DNA of 15,218 bases from an uncultured Prevotella sp. (GTDB lineage Bacteria > Bacteroidota > Bacteroidia > Bacteroidales > Bacteroidaceae), in the NCBI GenBank assembly GCA_938018155.1, contig CALIIG010000255.1:1-15218 (forward strand), in the 5' to 3' direction. Under the pieces are notes generated by a model. The model was not told the origin of the DNA and searched no databases. It saw only the letters and a program-made list of their open reading frames with translations. The translations under genes and the position numbers were made by a program. Shown one piece after another: positions 14,624 through 15,218 of the stretch (positions are counted from its first letter, which is position 1; each line of letters starts with the position of its first letter).

Positions 14624-14803
14624 TGCAAACCGTTTAGCCCGAAATGGTTTTTTAAAGGTAAAAAAGCAAAAAGGTAAAGGGCAGGCTTAAGGAATAAAAT
14701 GGTACGTAAAAGGGAGAAGAGGGTAGCAGAAAAGGGAACAAAGAGGGGAGGAGGAGGGTGGTTTTGCAGCACGATGATTTTGTTCGGGGAAGGCTTTTAC
14801 AGA

Positions 14804-14853
14804 ATAATAAAAAAAGGCGGAGGGCTATTCCCTATGACGGGAAAGCTCTCCGC
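14804..14853 (-). terminator. Terminator of the GH3 gene
   Basis: On the minus strand GCGGAGAGCT pairs with AGCCCTCCGC (G-U allowed; arms at 14817-14826 and 14844-14853), with an inner CCC/GGG, followed by CTTTTTTTATTATTC. It is a strong intrinsic terminator ~70 bases past the GH3 stop codon. Confidence 0.85.
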
Positions 14854-14925
14854 GGTTGACAATAGCAATAAAATGTATTGGTTATCCTGAAACCATCTTC
14901 TCCATTTTAAGGACTGTCAATATCG

Positions 14926-15218
14926 TTATTTCAGCGTAAAGCCGGCCGTTTGCGTGTCACGACTGTTGGGCCCTACCATGATCTGGAACTCGCCCGGCTC
15001 GCAAACATACTGCAGTTCGCTGTTATAGAATTTCAGCTTATCGGCTGTAATGGTGAACGTTACATCCCTGGTTTCGCCGGCACGCAGGCTGATTCGGGCA
15101 AAGTCCTTAAGCTCTTTTACAGGGCGTGCTATCGATGCGGCCACGTCGCGCAGGTATAATTGCACAACCTCGTCGGCGTCGCGGCTGCCCATATTGGTAA
15201 CGGGCACGGTAACTTTAA
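14926..15218 (-). CDS. GH3 glycoside hydrolase, C-terminal Fn3-like domain (5' partial)
   Basis: The 97 codons present run off the window edge (frame continues KVTVPVTN before the first possible GTG). They match the fibronectin-III-like domain that ends GH3 beta-glucosidases and beta-xylosidases: VTNMGSRDADEVVQLYLRD, then ARPVKELKDFARISLRAGET, VTFTITADKLKFYN and EPGEFQIMVGPNS. The catalytic (beta/alpha)8 and alpha/beta sandwich domains lie outside the window, so substrate specificity cannot be read. Stop TAA at 14926; terminator follows. Confidence 0.9.
   Translation of the reverse strand, partial: KVTVPVTNMGSRDADEVVQLYLRDVAASIARPVKELKDFARISLRAGETRDVTFTITADKLKFYNSELQYVCEPGEFQIMVGPNSRDTQTAGFTLK

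Larger units (their letters stand above)
14503..14925. other. Non-coding region right of array C
   Basis: No gene is supported. After the ATTACGGC repeats, bases ~14650-14760 are strongly purine-rich on the + strand (AGGGAGAAGAGGG-like), then comes the terminator of the GH3 gene. The open frames here are low-complexity and lack ribosome-binding or family signals. Confidence 0.6.

Overview
The window looks like chromosome of a Bacteroidota, most probably Prevotella or a close relative (Prevotellaceae). The grounds are a fimbrillin-type surface protein ending in a FISUMP-like domain, an M6 peptidase with BACON and short GVYV/GRK-type tail modules, a TonB receptor/lipoprotein pair, a LytS/LytTR two-component pair, and several promoters of the Bacteroidota type (TTG, 19-20 bases, TAnnTTTG). 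Species cannot be fixed from sequence alone. No tRNA, rRNA, CRISPR, transposase or phage gene was seen.

Layout, left to right. (1) 1-2597, +: C-terminal ~865 codons of a fimbrillin-family protein, cut by the window edge and followed by a hairpin terminator. (2) 2598-3996: a long, mostly non-coding stretch with two different 22-bp-period tandem arrays (2901-3010 and 3295-3514), an orphan intrinsic terminator (3159-3192), and a possible 60-codon secreted peptide on the minus strand (3659-3841), divergent from the next gene. (3) 3997-6225, +: secreted M6-family metalloprotease with BACON, jelly-roll and C-terminal sorting-like modules. (4) 6413-7138, -: short-chain dehydrogenase/reductase with a hydrophobic tail. 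(5) 7607-11292, +: a two-gene outer-membrane uptake operon, a TonB-dependent receptor and a surface lipoprotein resembling the XusA/XusB xenosiderophore pair, with a good promoter, a candidate AGGTATT operator and a structured leader. It is visibly more AT-rich than its neighbours. (6) 11305-11523: terminators, including a perfect 25-bp hairpin between convergent operons. (7) 14236 to 11731, -: a three-gene operon, triple-HMA-fold periplasmic protein, then LytS-type histidine kinase, then LytTR response regulator, with a strong promoter at 14267-14296 and an attenuator-like hairpin between kinase and regulator. (8) 14348-14623: a third 22-bp-period array just upstream of that promoter. (9) 14926-15218, -: the C-terminal fibronectin-III-like end of a GH3 glycoside hydrolase with its terminator.

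The most unusual signal is the set of three intergenic arrays. They share an exact 22-bp period (about two helical turns) but not their sequence. In two of them each unit carries a dyad with a 3-base centre (GTTTCAT/ATGAAAC; TTTAC/GTAAA). The most interesting gene set is the HMA-kinase-regulator operon, which looks like a metal- or envelope-sensing system in which an exported HMA protein may feed a kinase that has almost no periplasmic domain of its own. Both readings are inference.
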